From NCBI RefSeq assembly GCF_016801985.1, contig NZ_JAEVLS010000001.1, positions 1 through 64,000 on the forward strand: a DNA stretch of 64,000 nt, given 5' to 3'. The notes under the pieces were generated by a model. That model saw nothing but the letters and a program-made list of their open reading frames with translations, was not told the origin of the DNA and ran no database searches. Every line of letters begins with the position of its first letter. The stretch's first letter is position 1. Of the stretch, positions 49,429-58,657 are shown piece after piece. This DNA comes from Steroidobacter gossypii. GTDB lineage: Bacteria > Pseudomonadota > Gammaproteobacteria > Steroidobacterales > Steroidobacteraceae. The position numbers and the translations under genes are program-made.

Positions 49429-50707
49429 ACTCGGCGTAAGCGTCGAATACGGCGCGCTCCATGTGCTCGGGGCGCGTCACCAACGCCGGCGCTCCCAGCG
49501 CGCGCAACGCGCGGACGTTGCGTTCCAGTCGCGACGAATATTCCTGGGCGGCCAACGATTCGTATGGATCGAGCCAGGTATGCGCGGGCGCGTCTCGCAT
49601 GGCCTCGGCTTCCGGGCTGGAGATGCCCGCGATCAATGGCAAATGTTTCGGCAGCAACAGGCGCGCCGCCGAGGCGAGTTGTCCGGCGACAGTGGCATCG
49701 TCCACTTCGGTCAAAATCACGACCAGACTGCGATGTCGCACCAGCGTGCGAATGCGCAACGCTGCGTTCAGCGGATTCGATTCGGCAAGCTTTGGCGTCG
49801 CTGCGGCGAGCATGTGCCGAATGCGCAGGACGGCGCCGATGCCTCGGCCCGGCGCGAGCGTCGCGAGCGGCTGATCGGCAAACAGCATGACCCCGACGCG
49901 ATCGTCGTTGGCCACCGCATGCTCGGCGAACCGGGCTGCGAGATTCACATAGTGACCGAAACGATCCAGCTCTCCAGCGCGTAGTGCGCTGGTGCGCCCC
50001 GCGTCGATGGCGATGACGATATCGAGGTGTTGATCCTCGGTGTAGTCGCGGCTGATCAATCGGCCACGTCGCGCCGTCGCCTTCCAATCGATCGCGTTCT
50101 GCGGATCGCCGGCGCGATACTCTCGTAGTTGCAGAATCTCTGCGCCAGCGCCGAGATTGAAGTGCGCCGGTCGCAGGCCGCCACTGATCGAGCTCATGCG
50201 CCCACCGGCATCTCGCAACATCTCCGGCATGACCTTGCACGAGTAGCGTCCCGCCAATCGTTGCGACCACCAGGCGAGCCCCAGCGGACCAGCAATACGA
50301 GCTTGCATCTCCGGCCACTCATGCTGTCCGAGTCGCCGCGGCGTCGCGTGCACTTCCAGCGCGGCCGCCTCGCCCGGAGGCACGCTGACCAGTCGAATAG
50401 CCGTGTCGATCTCGATTGCTTCGGGCGCGGCCGGCGCGACCTGAATGTCGACACTGCGTCCGAGCGCGTGATGAAACAAAAGCTGCAGGGGCATCGCTCG
50501 GCCCAATAGCCCCTGCTCGGGCGCATCGATGGTGAGCCCAGCCTTCGCACGGTTCACGGTGAAGCGCTCGTACGACAGCCCGAGCAGCAACAGGGCCAGC
50601 GGCAACAACCATAGTCGTTGCAGATCGGGCTCCCCGCTCCAGGCCCCAAGAATGGCCACGAGCACGGTGAGCACCGCGAACACGAGGCCGTTGAGACGCA
50701 GATGCAT
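49406..50707 (-). CDS. DUF58 protein with vWA-like fold
   Basis: A protein of 433 residues. Two N-terminal transmembrane helices (about 8-45) are followed by a beta-rich segment and the DUF58 core, LREYRAGDPQNAIDWKATAR, then a MIDAS-like IVIAIDAGRTSALRAG. It usually partners the MoxR ATPase encoded next to it (16 nt upstream). Confidence 0.85.
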   Translation of the reverse strand: MHLRLNGLVFAVLTVLVAILGAWSGEPDLQRLWLLPLALLLLGLSYERFTVNRAKAGLTIDAPEQGLLGRAMPLQLLFHHALGRSVDIQVAPAAPEAIEIDTAIRLVSVPPGEAAALEVHATPRRLGQHEWPEMQARIAGPLGLAWWSQRLAGRYSCKVMPEMLRDAGGRMSSISGGLRPAHFNLGAGAEILQLREYRAGDPQNAIDWKATARRGRLISRDYTEDQHLDIVIAIDAGRTSALRAGELDRFGHYVNLAARFAEHAVANDDRVGVMLFADQPLATLAPGRGIGAVLRIRHMLAAATPKLAESNPLNAALRIRTLVRHRSLVVILTEVDDATVAGQLASAARLLLPKHLPLIAGISSPEAEAMRDAPAHTWLDPYESLAAQEYSSRLERNVRALRALGAPALVTRPEHMERAVFDAYAEFRKRRRV

Positions 50708-50722
50708 GGTTCTAGGACGTGA

Positions 50723-51664
50723 TCAGCGCGGCACCGGTGTGCGCTCGAGCAACTGCTGAGCGACGGTTTGCTCGGTCACACCTTCCAGCAATGCTTCAGG
50801 GGACAGCATCAAACGGTGCGGAATAACCAGCGGCGCCACTTCCTTCACATCGTCCGGTGTCACGAATTCGCCGCCGCGCATGCCCGCGGCAATTCGCGCT
50901 GCGCGCACCAGGGCCAGCACGCCGCGAGTAGAAAGGCCGAGACTCACATGGGCATGCGAACGAGACGCGGCGGCCAGATCGACCACGTAGCCGGTCAACT
51001 CGGGCGCGATGTGAACCTGCTCCACGGCTTGCCGCACTTCAGTCAGGTCGATGGGCGGAGCAGGTTCTTTCTTCTCCGGTCGAGCATGCGCGTCGGTGTT
51101 GCCGTATCGGGCGACGATGGCCAGCTCGTCCGCGCGCGCCGGATAAGTGAGATCGACGCGCAACATGAAGCGATCGAGCTGCGACTCCGGCAGCGGGAAG
51201 GTGCCTTCGAACTCGCGTGGGTTCTGAGTGGCCACCACGAGGAAATTCTTCGGCAGCTCGTAGTTCTGGCGATCGACCGTGACCTGCCGCTCTTCCATCG
51301 CTTCCAGCAGCGCCGACTGCGTCTTCGGGCCGGCGCGATTGATCTCATCGACCAGCAATACATCCGCGAACACCGGACCGGCGCGAAACACGAACTTGCG
51401 CTGCTCGGCGTCGAAAGCATGCACACCGGTGATATCCGCGGGCATGAGATCCGACGTGCCCTGCACTCGCTTGAACACGCCACGCAGCGAGGCCGCGAGC
51501 GACTTGCTGAGCAAAGTCTTGCCCAGACCAGGCGCCCCCTGGAGCAGGACGTGACCACGCGCCACCACGGCAATCGCCAGCGCGCGAATCACCGGCTCCA
51601 GGCCGAGCACCACCGAGCCCAGCTCCTGTTGCAAACGTCGTTCGAAAGCCACGAGAGCGTTCAT
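50723..51664 (-). CDS. MoxR-family AAA+ ATPase
   Basis: A protein of 313 residues. Walker A is GAPGLGKT (Lys49), Walker B VLLVDEINRAGPKTQ, sensor 1 region VVATQNPREFEGTFPLPESQ, and the C-terminal lid contains the ARR-type segment. MoxR proteins act as chaperones with DUF58/vWA partners, for example in maturing envelope enzymes. The group MoxR-DUF58-DUF4350-DUF4129 is conserved and coregulated. Confidence 0.9.
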   Translation of the reverse strand: MNALVAFERRLQQELGSVVLGLEPVIRALAIAVVARGHVLLQGAPGLGKTLLSKSLAASLRGVFKRVQGTSDLMPADITGVHAFDAEQRKFVFRAGPVFADVLLVDEINRAGPKTQSALLEAMEERQVTVDRQNYELPKNFLVVATQNPREFEGTFPLPESQLDRFMLRVDLTYPARADELAIVARYGNTDAHARPEKKEPAPPIDLTEVRQAVEQVHIAPELTGYVVDLAAASRSHAHVSLGLSTRGVLALVRAARIAAGMRGGEFVTPDDVKEVAPLVIPHRLMLSPEALLEGVTEQTVAQQLLERTPVPR

Positions 51665-51677
51665 TCGTTTCCTTTTA

Positions 51678-52988
51678 TCAATTCAAAGCCGCGCGCAAGC
51701 GTAGCAGCAGGTTGTGCAGCTTGGGCAAATCGACGCGCCGCCCCTGCAGCAGCTTTTCGTGCAGTGACTGCAGCCGCTCGACGTCCTGTTTCGACACCAC
51801 GGGCTGCGCGCTCAACCAATCCCACACCGGCGCGCCGTCGATGGGCAAGCCGAGGCGCTTGCGAACATCGTTGAAGAAATTCGCGATCATCTGCTGACCG
51901 ACAGTCGCGGGCCGCATGACACGCGCCATGAACCCACCCGTGGCGCGGACGAAGGCGGTGATGTCGACGGGCTGCCAATTCGACCGGGTCGGGCGCAGCC
52001 GCTGCGAGCCCAGGACGAACACCAGCCACAGGCCCAGCAACCACCACAGCGTGGCATGCAGACGCGAATCGCCGAAGAAAGCATCGGGATCGTAAAACGC
52101 CACCAGCCCCTGGTGAGCGTCGTCGATGATCACCTTGCCATCGCCCTGCAAGGACCAGCGCACGATGTTGGCCAGCAGGCGGGCATTGTCGTCCTCGCCG
52201 AGCAGCTTGTTACTGAAGATACTGCCGTAGCCGCTGACGATGACTTGCCCGCGGCCCTCCGATAGCAACCACAACACCGGCGCACCCGACTCCGTTTCGC
52301 GAGCCAGCTCCAGCCCGGTGGTGTCGATCGGCCAGCCTTCCCACTTGGCGGTGGGATATTCGGACTGCGCGCTCACCTGGCTCACGCCTTCGAGCAATGG
52401 GTGATCGCCCGAGGGCTGCATCTGAAAGCGCAGCGGTTCTTCGAGCTTGCCCTGCGGGATGATCGATCGATTCGCCGCGACGCTTTCATCCTTCTTCTCT
52501 TCGGAGCCTTCTTCCGACTCGGGTTCTTCAGCATCTGCGCCATGCGGCGAGAAGCTCATGCGCGTGAGGGATTGTAAACGAGCGAGAAACGCGGGATCGC
52601 TCTGCGGCTCCATCGACCAGTCGGGCGTATCGGACAGGCCGGCGACCACCAGCAACGTGTTACCTCGCTGCACCCAGCGCCGCAGCGGCAGGAGCTCCGA
52701 ATCGCGCATGGGATAAAGATGCGGAGCGGCGCTCACCAGGAGGTTGCCGGTGTGCGATTCCAGACCGGGCACGTCGCCCAGTTTGGTGAATCGCTCTCGC
52801 AACGAGAGTACCGGCACGCGCTCCGCTTGCAGCCAACGCACCAGGCCCAGCCAGCCATTCGGGCCTGCTTCGATGCTGGTCGGACGAGTCGGGACCTGCT
52901 GCGGAACCGAAGGCTTGGGCGCCATCACCGTGTAGAACGCAACGAATGCGCCAAGCGCGAGCGCCAATGTGAGCAAACGCTCTTTCAT
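51678..52988 (-). CDS. DUF4350-containing membrane protein
   Basis: A protein of 436 residues. One N-terminal transmembrane helix (TLALALGAFVAFYTVMA) is followed by the DUF4350 domain (about 40-130: WLGLVRWLQAERVPVLSLRE, VQRGNTLLVVAGL), an acidic insert near 155-170, and a second transmembrane helix near 330 (LWWLLGLWLVFVLGSQR). It is part of the MoxR group and overlaps the DUF4129 gene by 4 nt. Confidence 0.8.
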   Translation of the reverse strand: MKERLLTLALALGAFVAFYTVMAPKPSVPQQVPTRPTSIEAGPNGWLGLVRWLQAERVPVLSLRERFTKLGDVPGLESHTGNLLVSAAPHLYPMRDSELLPLRRWVQRGNTLLVVAGLSDTPDWSMEPQSDPAFLARLQSLTRMSFSPHGADAEEPESEEGSEEKKDESVAANRSIIPQGKLEEPLRFQMQPSGDHPLLEGVSQVSAQSEYPTAKWEGWPIDTTGLELARETESGAPVLWLLSEGRGQVIVSGYGSIFSNKLLGEDDNARLLANIVRWSLQGDGKVIIDDAHQGLVAFYDPDAFFGDSRLHATLWWLLGLWLVFVLGSQRLRPTRSNWQPVDITAFVRATGGFMARVMRPATVGQQMIANFFNDVRKRLGLPIDGAPVWDWLSAQPVVSKQDVERLQSLHEKLLQGRRVDLPKLHNLLLRLRAALN

Positions 52989-53893
52989 GTGGCCGCGCCG
53001 TTCAATTGCTCTTCGAGGCTGCGGCCGGCGCGAATAGCTTCGGTCAGCTCCTCGTTCGCCACGGCCATGCCGCCAAACACTTCTCGCTCGGCGACCTGCG
53101 CGAGCTTCTGGAAAGATTCGCGCTGGCTGGAATCGTCGAAGCGAGCGCGCCGGGTCAGCTCGCGATGAGTCAAAGCGTGGCCGCCATGCACACGACCGGT
53201 CTTGATCAGCGTGGCCACCAACATCTTCAGCAGCGCTGACGGACCCTCGCCAGGGGCGATGGGCTCCGAGTTATCCGTCAGCACGGGATGCGCCTGCATC
53301 GCTACAGTCGTTGCCGCTCGCTTGCGGCGACGACCCGACCGAGCAGCGCGGATCTCGTTGACTACGATGAGCACTGCGAGCGCGACGACGATCGCCATCG
53401 CCCCATACAGCAAGATCGAGCGCACGAGTTCGGGCATTCGGTGCTCATCGAGCCAGCGAATCAGCCAGGAATCGGGCGGCGCTTCGGATTGATTGAACAG
53501 CTGACGCAGTCGCTCCTTCAAGCGCTCCCACCACGACTTCGACGCCTCGGGAGTGGGCGGCCGTCGCATCGAGTCCAGCACGGGACCCAGTCTAGCGACG
53601 TTCGCCGCGGCCCGTTCGGGCGGGTGTTCGTAGCGATTGGCCAACGCGAGCAACGCGTCCAGGCCGTCGCGTTTGAGCAGCTCGAATTGAGATTGGAACA
53701 TCAGCTCGGTCAGACCGAGCTCGTCCAGCGCCTGCTCGACGCCGGGGCAAGCCGCTTCGATCTGCTCGATACCCACCACGTCGGGCGGGATCGAATCGGC
53801 GCATTCCTGCAGCACCTGCCGTGCCGGCGCTTCGCTTTGCGCGAAGGCCGCCGGCACGCACAGAAAGATCAGTACTGCAACACTAAGACGCAC
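52985..53893 (-). CDS. DUF4129-containing membrane protein
   Basis: A protein of 302 residues. A signal peptide (LSVAVLIFLCVPAAFA), a periplasmic region of about 130 residues, one transmembrane helix (SILLYGAMAIVVALAVLIVV) and a cytoplasmic DUF4129 domain at the C terminus (ALTHRELTRRARFDDSSQRE, AEREVFGG). In its group it may connect the MoxR/DUF58 machinery to the periplasm. Confidence 0.8.
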   Translation of the reverse strand: MRLSVAVLIFLCVPAAFAQSEAPARQVLQECADSIPPDVVGIEQIEAACPGVEQALDELGLTELMFQSQFELLKRDGLDALLALANRYEHPPERAAANVARLGPVLDSMRRPPTPEASKSWWERLKERLRQLFNQSEAPPDSWLIRWLDEHRMPELVRSILLYGAMAIVVALAVLIVVNEIRAARSGRRRKRAATTVAMQAHPVLTDNSEPIAPGEGPSALLKMLVATLIKTGRVHGGHALTHRELTRRARFDDSSQRESFQKLAQVAEREVFGGMAVANEELTEAIRAGRSLEEQLNGAAT

Positions 53894-53896
53894 GAA

Positions 53897-54706
53897 TCAA
53901 GCGGCGCTCAACGCATTCACTCGCGCGGCCAGATCGCCGCCCTGCTTGCGCAGCTTCAGATCCCAGTACAGCGAGATCAGCACCGCGGTCGCGAACGGTC
54001 CCAGGAACATGTAGAACAGCGCGTTCGAAACGCCCTGCATCAGCATGCTGAGCGCGATAGCGTCGCCGAGCGCCAGGCCGGCAAACGGCATGATCACGCC
54101 GATCACCAGACCCACCGCTAACAGGATCACGAACAACAGGATGGCCATCAGGGTCATCACTGCGCAGCTGCGCCACCAGTTGCCCCACACCAGCTTGTGG
54201 CTGCCGATCAGCGAGTCGATCGGTCCTTTGTTTTCGAACAGCAGCAAGGTCATGTAAAGAAACAGGCTGACCATCAGGATCAAACCGGGAATCACCAGCA
54301 GGATGATGCCGATGGCGATGGCGATAGCAAACAGGATGCCCGCGATGAACATCGGCAGCAGGCGTGGCAACGCCGCCCCGAGCGCCTCGCCGGTGCTCAT
54401 CTGCTCGGCGATGCCGACGGCACGCTGTTTTATAAACAATGCGCTGCCGATCCACAGAGCCAGTACACCGGCGACCAGCGTAATGATCACGGTCATCGGA
54501 TCGTTGTACATGGCGAACGGGTTGGTCGCCAGCGTCGACGGGTCGAGGTCAGCCAGGGTGAACGCCATGATCACGGCCGGCACCCCGTTGACCACCGCCA
54601 GCAACAGCGAGATGGGCCACACCGCGCCGAAGGATGCTTTGTAGAGCTGAAAGGCGGTGTCCAGAACGCCGCCGACGCCTTGCGGCTGAGTAGGCTGAAT
54701 GGCCAT
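53897..54706 (-). CDS. Multi-pass membrane protein, GDPD-membrane-domain/YciC-like
   Basis: A protein of 269 residues with six hydrophobic segments, for example AIAIAIGIILLVIPGLILMV (the VIPGL-x-L motif shared by the membrane domain of some glycerophosphodiester phosphodiesterases and YciC). No catalytic domain. It is the first gene of the leftward MoxR group. Confidence 0.75.
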   Translation of the reverse strand: MAIQPTQPQGVGGVLDTAFQLYKASFGAVWPISLLLAVVNGVPAVIMAFTLADLDPSTLATNPFAMYNDPMTVIITLVAGVLALWIGSALFIKQRAVGIAEQMSTGEALGAALPRLLPMFIAGILFAIAIAIGIILLVIPGLILMVSLFLYMTLLLFENKGPIDSLIGSHKLVWGNWWRSCAVMTLMAILLFVILLAVGLVIGVIMPFAGLALGDAIALSMLMQGVSNALFYMFLGPFATAVLISLYWDLKLRKQGGDLAARVNALSAA

Positions 54707-54840
54707 GACGAATCTCCCTTATCGTTGGTCGCTTATCGATCGAGCTGCGCGCCCGCTGAAGCGCGTGAGCGGCGCAGATGATCGCGGCGGCCTGCGCCGA
54801 TGGCAAATATCCCCGTCTCAAGTTGAACACCGGGCAAAAT

Positions 54841-54857
54841 GATATCAGTTTGATATC
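54841..54857. promoter_or_regulatory. Perfect palindrome upstream of the SPFH-RHH operon
   Basis: GATATCA-GTT-TGATATC, 7-bp arms, 38 nt upstream of the SPFH start. Ribbon-helix-helix repressors bind such short repeats, and the operon's second gene encodes one, so autoregulation is likely (inference). Confidence 0.55.
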
Positions 54858-54894
54858 TTCTTGTGGTAAGGTCGCCTTCAAATCAGGAGGAACC

Positions 54895-55758
54895 ATGAAA
54901 GAACGACAAGTGCTGACCCTGCCCGGCGTACCCATGGTGTTGATCCTGCTCGGATTGTTGGCGCTGTGCTGCTGGTGGCTGTATCAGTCGGTGGAGTCGC
55001 TGGTCTCGCCCGTGCCACCCATCGTGGTGGGTGCGCTGGTGTGTTTTTGCGGCCTGGGGTTTTTCATCGTGCAGCCCAATCAGGCAGCGGTGATGCAGTT
55101 CTTCGGCAAGTACGTCGGCTCCGAGCGCAACAGCGGGCTGCGCTGGGCCAATCCGTTCTACACCAAAAAGAATGTCACTCTGCGCGTGCGCAACTTCGAG
55201 TCGGGCCGCTTGAAGGTCAACGACTCGGAAGGCTCGCCCATCGAAATCGCGGCGGTGGTGGTCTGGCAGGTGCACGACGCGGCCGAGGCCGTGTTCAATG
55301 TCGACGATTACGAGAACTTCGTGACCGTGCAGAGCGAGGCGGCGCTACGTCAGATGGCCACCTCATATCCTTACGATCTGCACGAAGATCACAAGATCGC
55401 GCTGCGCTCGCACTCGAAAGAAATCAACGATCACCTGCGCAAGGAAATCCAGGAACGATTGGCGCAGGCGGGATTGACGGTCATCGAAGCGCGCGTCAGT
55501 CATCTCGCTTATGCGCCCGAAATCGCGCAGGCCATGTTGCAACGTCAGCAGGCTGCCGCGATCATCGCCGCTCGCACGCGCATCGTCGAAGGCGCCGTGA
55601 CCATGGTGCACATGGCATTGGACCAGTTGGCGAAGAAGGACGTAGTCCACCTGGATGAAGAGCGCAAGGCCGCGATGGTGTCGAATCTGCTGGTGGTGTT
55701 GTGCGGCGAGCGAGGCACGCAGCCCATTGTCAATACAGGCACCTTGTATAGCGGCTGA
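54895..55758 (+). CDS. SPFH/band-7 membrane protein
   Basis: A protein of 287 residues. Two N-terminal transmembrane helices ([17 protein letters not shown] and [17 protein letters not shown]) are followed by the SPFH domain ([60 protein letters not shown]). Proteins of this type organise membrane microdomains. AGGAGG lies 4 nt before ATG 54895, an unusually strong site. Cotranscribed with the RHH gene 12 nt downstream. Confidence 0.9.
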   Translation: MKERQVLTLPGVPMVLILLGLLALCCWWLYQSVESLVSPVPPIVVGALVCFCGLGFFIVQPNQAAVMQFFGKYVGSERNSGLRWANPFYTKKNVTLRVRNFESGRLKVNDSEGSPIEIAAVVVWQVHDAAEAVFNVDDYENFVTVQSEAALRQMATSYPYDLHEDHKIALRSHSKEINDHLRKEIQERLAQAGLTVIEARVSHLAYAPEIAQAMLQRQQAAAIIAARTRIVEGAVTMVHMALDQLAKKDVVHLDEERKAAMVSNLLVVLCGERGTQPIVNTGTLYSG

Positions 55759-55769
55759 GCGAGACACTG

Positions 55770-55973
55770 TTGGCGGACAAAAAGGCTTACCCGCTGCGGA
55801 TCAGCAGCGACGTTCTCGACGCCGTACAACGCTGGGCGCAGGACGAACTGCGCAGCGTGAATGCGCAGATTGAATATGTGCTGCGCGAAGCACTAAGAAA
55901 AGCGGGGCGCATGAACGCCCCGCCTTCGGAGAATCCACCCTCCGACGACAGCGGATCGCCGCCCTCGGCATGA
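55770..55973 (+). CDS. Arc-like ribbon-helix-helix DNA-binding protein
   Basis: A protein of 67 residues. [20 protein letters not shown] then [16 protein letters not shown] has the beta-strand plus two-helix pattern of the Arc/MetJ fold. A disordered Pro/Ser tail follows. The start codon is TTG. Such genes often follow SPFH genes and are presumed repressors of the pair; the palindrome at 54841 is the likely operator. Confidence 0.75.
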   Translation: MADKKAYPLRISSDVLDAVQRWAQDELRSVNAQIEYVLREALRKAGRMNAPPSENPPSDDSGSPPSA

Positions 55974-56000
55974 CGGCCAGTGTGACGGCCAGTGTGACGA

Positions 56001-57164
56001 TTAGACCGCCAGCGCCTGCTCCAGATCCGCGAGCAGGTCTTCAACGTCCTCGACGCCCACCGACAGTCGGATCAACGAATCGTCGATACCGAGCTCGCGG
56101 CGCTTCTCCGGCGGGACCGAAGCGTGCGTCATCAGCCCGGGGTGATCGACCAGGCTTTCCACGCCGCCGAGACTTTCAGCGATGGTGAACAAGCGGCAGC
56201 GCTCCAGGAAATGTTTGGCTTCGCTCAAGCCGCCCTTGACGAAGAACGTGACAATGCCGCTGAAGCCATTCTGCATCTGACGCCGCGCGAGCTGATGCTG
56301 CGGGTGGCTGGCCAGCCCCGGATACAGCACCTTGGCGACGCGCGAATGTTTCTCCAGCCAGCCCGCGATTCGCAGCGCGCTCTCGCTGGACTGACGCATG
56401 CGTAGCGCCAGCGTCTTCAAACCACGCAACGCCAGGAAACTGTCGAACGGTCCGCTGATCGCGCCCACGGCGTTCTGCAGGAAACCGATCTTCTCCGCCA
56501 GCTCTTCGTTGGCCGCCACGGCGATACCGCCGATCATGTCCGAATGACCGTTGAGGTACTTGGTGGCCGAATGCATCACGATGTCGGCGCCAAGCTCGAT
56601 GGGCCGCTGCACCCACGGAGTGGCGAACGTGTTGTCGACGACTGTGAGAATGCCCCGCTTGCGTGCGAACTCGGCGACCGCCGCGATATCGACCAGGCGC
56701 AAGGTGGGATTGGTCGGCGTTTCGATCCAGATCATTTTTGTCGTGGGCCGCACCGCCGCCTCGAGCGCGCGCTGATCGGCGAGATTGGCGAACGTGATAT
56801 CCAGCCCGGCGGAGCGTTTGCGCACGCGTTCGAACAGACGGAACGTGCCGCCATACAAGTCATCCATGGCGACGATGTGACTGCCGCTGTCGACCAGCTC
56901 CAACAGCGTGCTCGTGGCCGCCATTCCAGAAGCAAATGCAAAGCCACTCACGCCGCCTTCGAGGTCCGCAATACATCGCTCCCAAGCGCCGCGCGTCGGA
57001 TTGGCGGTGCGAGAGTAGTCGTAACCTTTGTGAACGCCCGGGCTGCTCTGCGCATACGTCGAGGTCGTGTAGATCGGCGGCATCACCGCGCCCGTGGTGG
57101 GATCGGGCGACTGGCCGGCGTGAATACAACGTGTGCCAAAGCGCAGCGATGAAGATGAAGTCAT
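56001..57164 (-). CDS. Cystathionine gamma-lyase-type PLP enzyme
   Basis: A protein of 387 residues of the Cys/Met metabolism PLP family. The PLP-binding Lys202 is in HSATKYLNGHSD, and YSRTANPTRGAWERCIADLE and GFSGIVTFFVKGG are family blocks. Downstream of a cystathionine beta-synthase gene it most likely splits cystathionine to cysteine, although gamma-synthase or methionine-lyase activity cannot be excluded from sequence alone. Confidence 0.85.
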   Translation of the reverse strand: MTSSSSLRFGTRCIHAGQSPDPTTGAVMPPIYTTSTYAQSSPGVHKGYDYSRTANPTRGAWERCIADLEGGVSGFAFASGMAATSTLLELVDSGSHIVAMDDLYGGTFRLFERVRKRSAGLDITFANLADQRALEAAVRPTTKMIWIETPTNPTLRLVDIAAVAEFARKRGILTVVDNTFATPWVQRPIELGADIVMHSATKYLNGHSDMIGGIAVAANEELAEKIGFLQNAVGAISGPFDSFLALRGLKTLALRMRQSSESALRIAGWLEKHSRVAKVLYPGLASHPQHQLARRQMQNGFSGIVTFFVKGGLSEAKHFLERCRLFTIAESLGGVESLVDHPGLMTHASVPPEKRRELGIDDSLIRLSVGVEDVEDLLADLEQALAV

Positions 57165-57224
57165 GATGATTACCGTGCTGGAATGCCGTGATGAAAGCGC
57201 ATGTTGGAATGCTGGGGGCGAGAG

Positions 57225-58589
57225 TTATTTCACCTGCCGCCGCAGGTAGTTGAGCACATCCGAGCGCGTCACCAGGCCGAGAAATTTCTCGCCGTCCATC
57301 ACCGCCGCGGAGGAACGCACTTCGAGCATGGCGACCAGGTTGTTGAGCGTCTGAGTCTTGTCGACTCGCAGGAAGGTGCTGGTCATGGCCTTGTGCACCG
57401 GCTCGTTGAAGCGTTCCGGATGCCCGAAGGCGAAGCGCAGGATATCGTCTTCGGTGACCACGCCGATCAGCCGGTCGTTGTCCATCACCGGCAATTGCGA
57501 AAAGCCGGCGTTGCGCAAACGATTGTGCGCAGTGGTCAGCACGTCGTTCGGCCCGACCGTGATGGTGGCGCGTTGACCGTGCGGACGGCCGATCAAGTCG
57601 CGCAGATCGCCGTACTGCTCGCGCTGAATGAAACCTTGATCCTCCATCCAGAAATCGTTGTACAGCTTGGACAGATAGCGCGCGCCCGTGTCGCACGCCA
57701 GAGTCACCACGCGTTTCGGCGACTTCTGCTCGCGGCAGAAACGCAGAGCCGCCGCCAACAACGTGCCTGTCGAAGAACCGGCGAGCACGCCCTCCTTCTG
57801 CAGCAACTCGCGCGCCACCGAAAACGATTCGCCGTCGGAGATGCTGTATGCGCGCCTGGTCATGGAGAAATCGGCGATCGAAGGAATGAAGTCCTCGCCG
57901 ATGCCTTCCACCAGCCACGATGCCTTCTGGGTCATTTTGCCGGTGGCGATGAACTCCGCGAGAATGGAGCCCTGCGGATCGGCCAGCACCAGCTCGACCT
58001 GCGGCGCGTGCTTCTTGAAAAACGCCGCGAGGCCCGCGATGGTGCCGCTCGAACCGACGCCGATGACCACGGCGTCCAGGCGCTGCTCCATCTGCTCCCA
58101 GATTTCCGGCGCGGTGGTGCGCTCGTGCGCCTTGGGATTGTCGGGATTGGCGAATTGATTGATGAAGTAGGCGTTCTCGCGCTTGGCGATGGCGGCGCCC
58201 AGGTCCTGGTAATACTCGGGATGGCCCTTGCCCACGTCGGAACGCGTCAACACCACTTCGGCGCCCAGCGCGCGCAGGTTGAAGATTTTTTCCTGGCTCA
58301 TTTTGTCGGGCAATACCAGAATGAGCCGATAGCCCTTCTGCGCGGCCACCAGCGCAAGCCCCAGGCCGGTGTTGCCGGCGGTGGCTTCGACGATGGTGCT
58401 GCCGGGCTTCAGATCGCCGCGGGCTTCCGCCTCTTCGATCATGGACAGGCCGATGCGATCCTTGATGGAGCCGCCCGGATTCATGGATTCGAGCTTCAGG
58501 AACAGCTCGCAGGGACCCGTGTCGAGTCGATGCAGCCGCAACATCGGCGTGCGGCCAATCATCTCGATCGCGTTTTGATAGACGTGCAT
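57225..58589 (-). CDS. Cystathionine beta-synthase with CBS-domain pair
   Basis: A protein of 454 residues. The N-terminal PLP domain has Lys43 in GGSIKDR, TAGNTG and GSSGT. A C-terminal pair of CBS domains (about 335-450: DVLTTAHNRLRNAGFSQLPV, RVDKTQTLNNLVAMLEVRSS) gives regulation by nucleotides. Together with the downstream gamma-lyase (60 nt) it forms the reverse transsulfuration route from homocysteine to cysteine. Confidence 0.9.
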   Translation of the reverse strand: MHVYQNAIEMIGRTPMLRLHRLDTGPCELFLKLESMNPGGSIKDRIGLSMIEEAEARGDLKPGSTIVEATAGNTGLGLALVAAQKGYRLILVLPDKMSQEKIFNLRALGAEVVLTRSDVGKGHPEYYQDLGAAIAKRENAYFINQFANPDNPKAHERTTAPEIWEQMEQRLDAVVIGVGSSGTIAGLAAFFKKHAPQVELVLADPQGSILAEFIATGKMTQKASWLVEGIGEDFIPSIADFSMTRRAYSISDGESFSVARELLQKEGVLAGSSTGTLLAAALRFCREQKSPKRVVTLACDTGARYLSKLYNDFWMEDQGFIQREQYGDLRDLIGRPHGQRATITVGPNDVLTTAHNRLRNAGFSQLPVMDNDRLIGVVTEDDILRFAFGHPERFNEPVHKAMTSTFLRVDKTQTLNNLVAMLEVRSSAAVMDGEKFLGLVTRSDVLNYLRRQVK

Positions 58590-58657
58590 GGGGGGGCTCC
58601 GATGGGCGAATCTTGCAAGTTCGAGTCAAACTACAGCTGCTTAGTCCAACGTCATTC

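Noticed and set aside
55974-56000. Short tandem repeat of GTGACGGCCA considered as a regulatory site
   Set aside because: Only two and a half copies between convergent genes; no positional logic.
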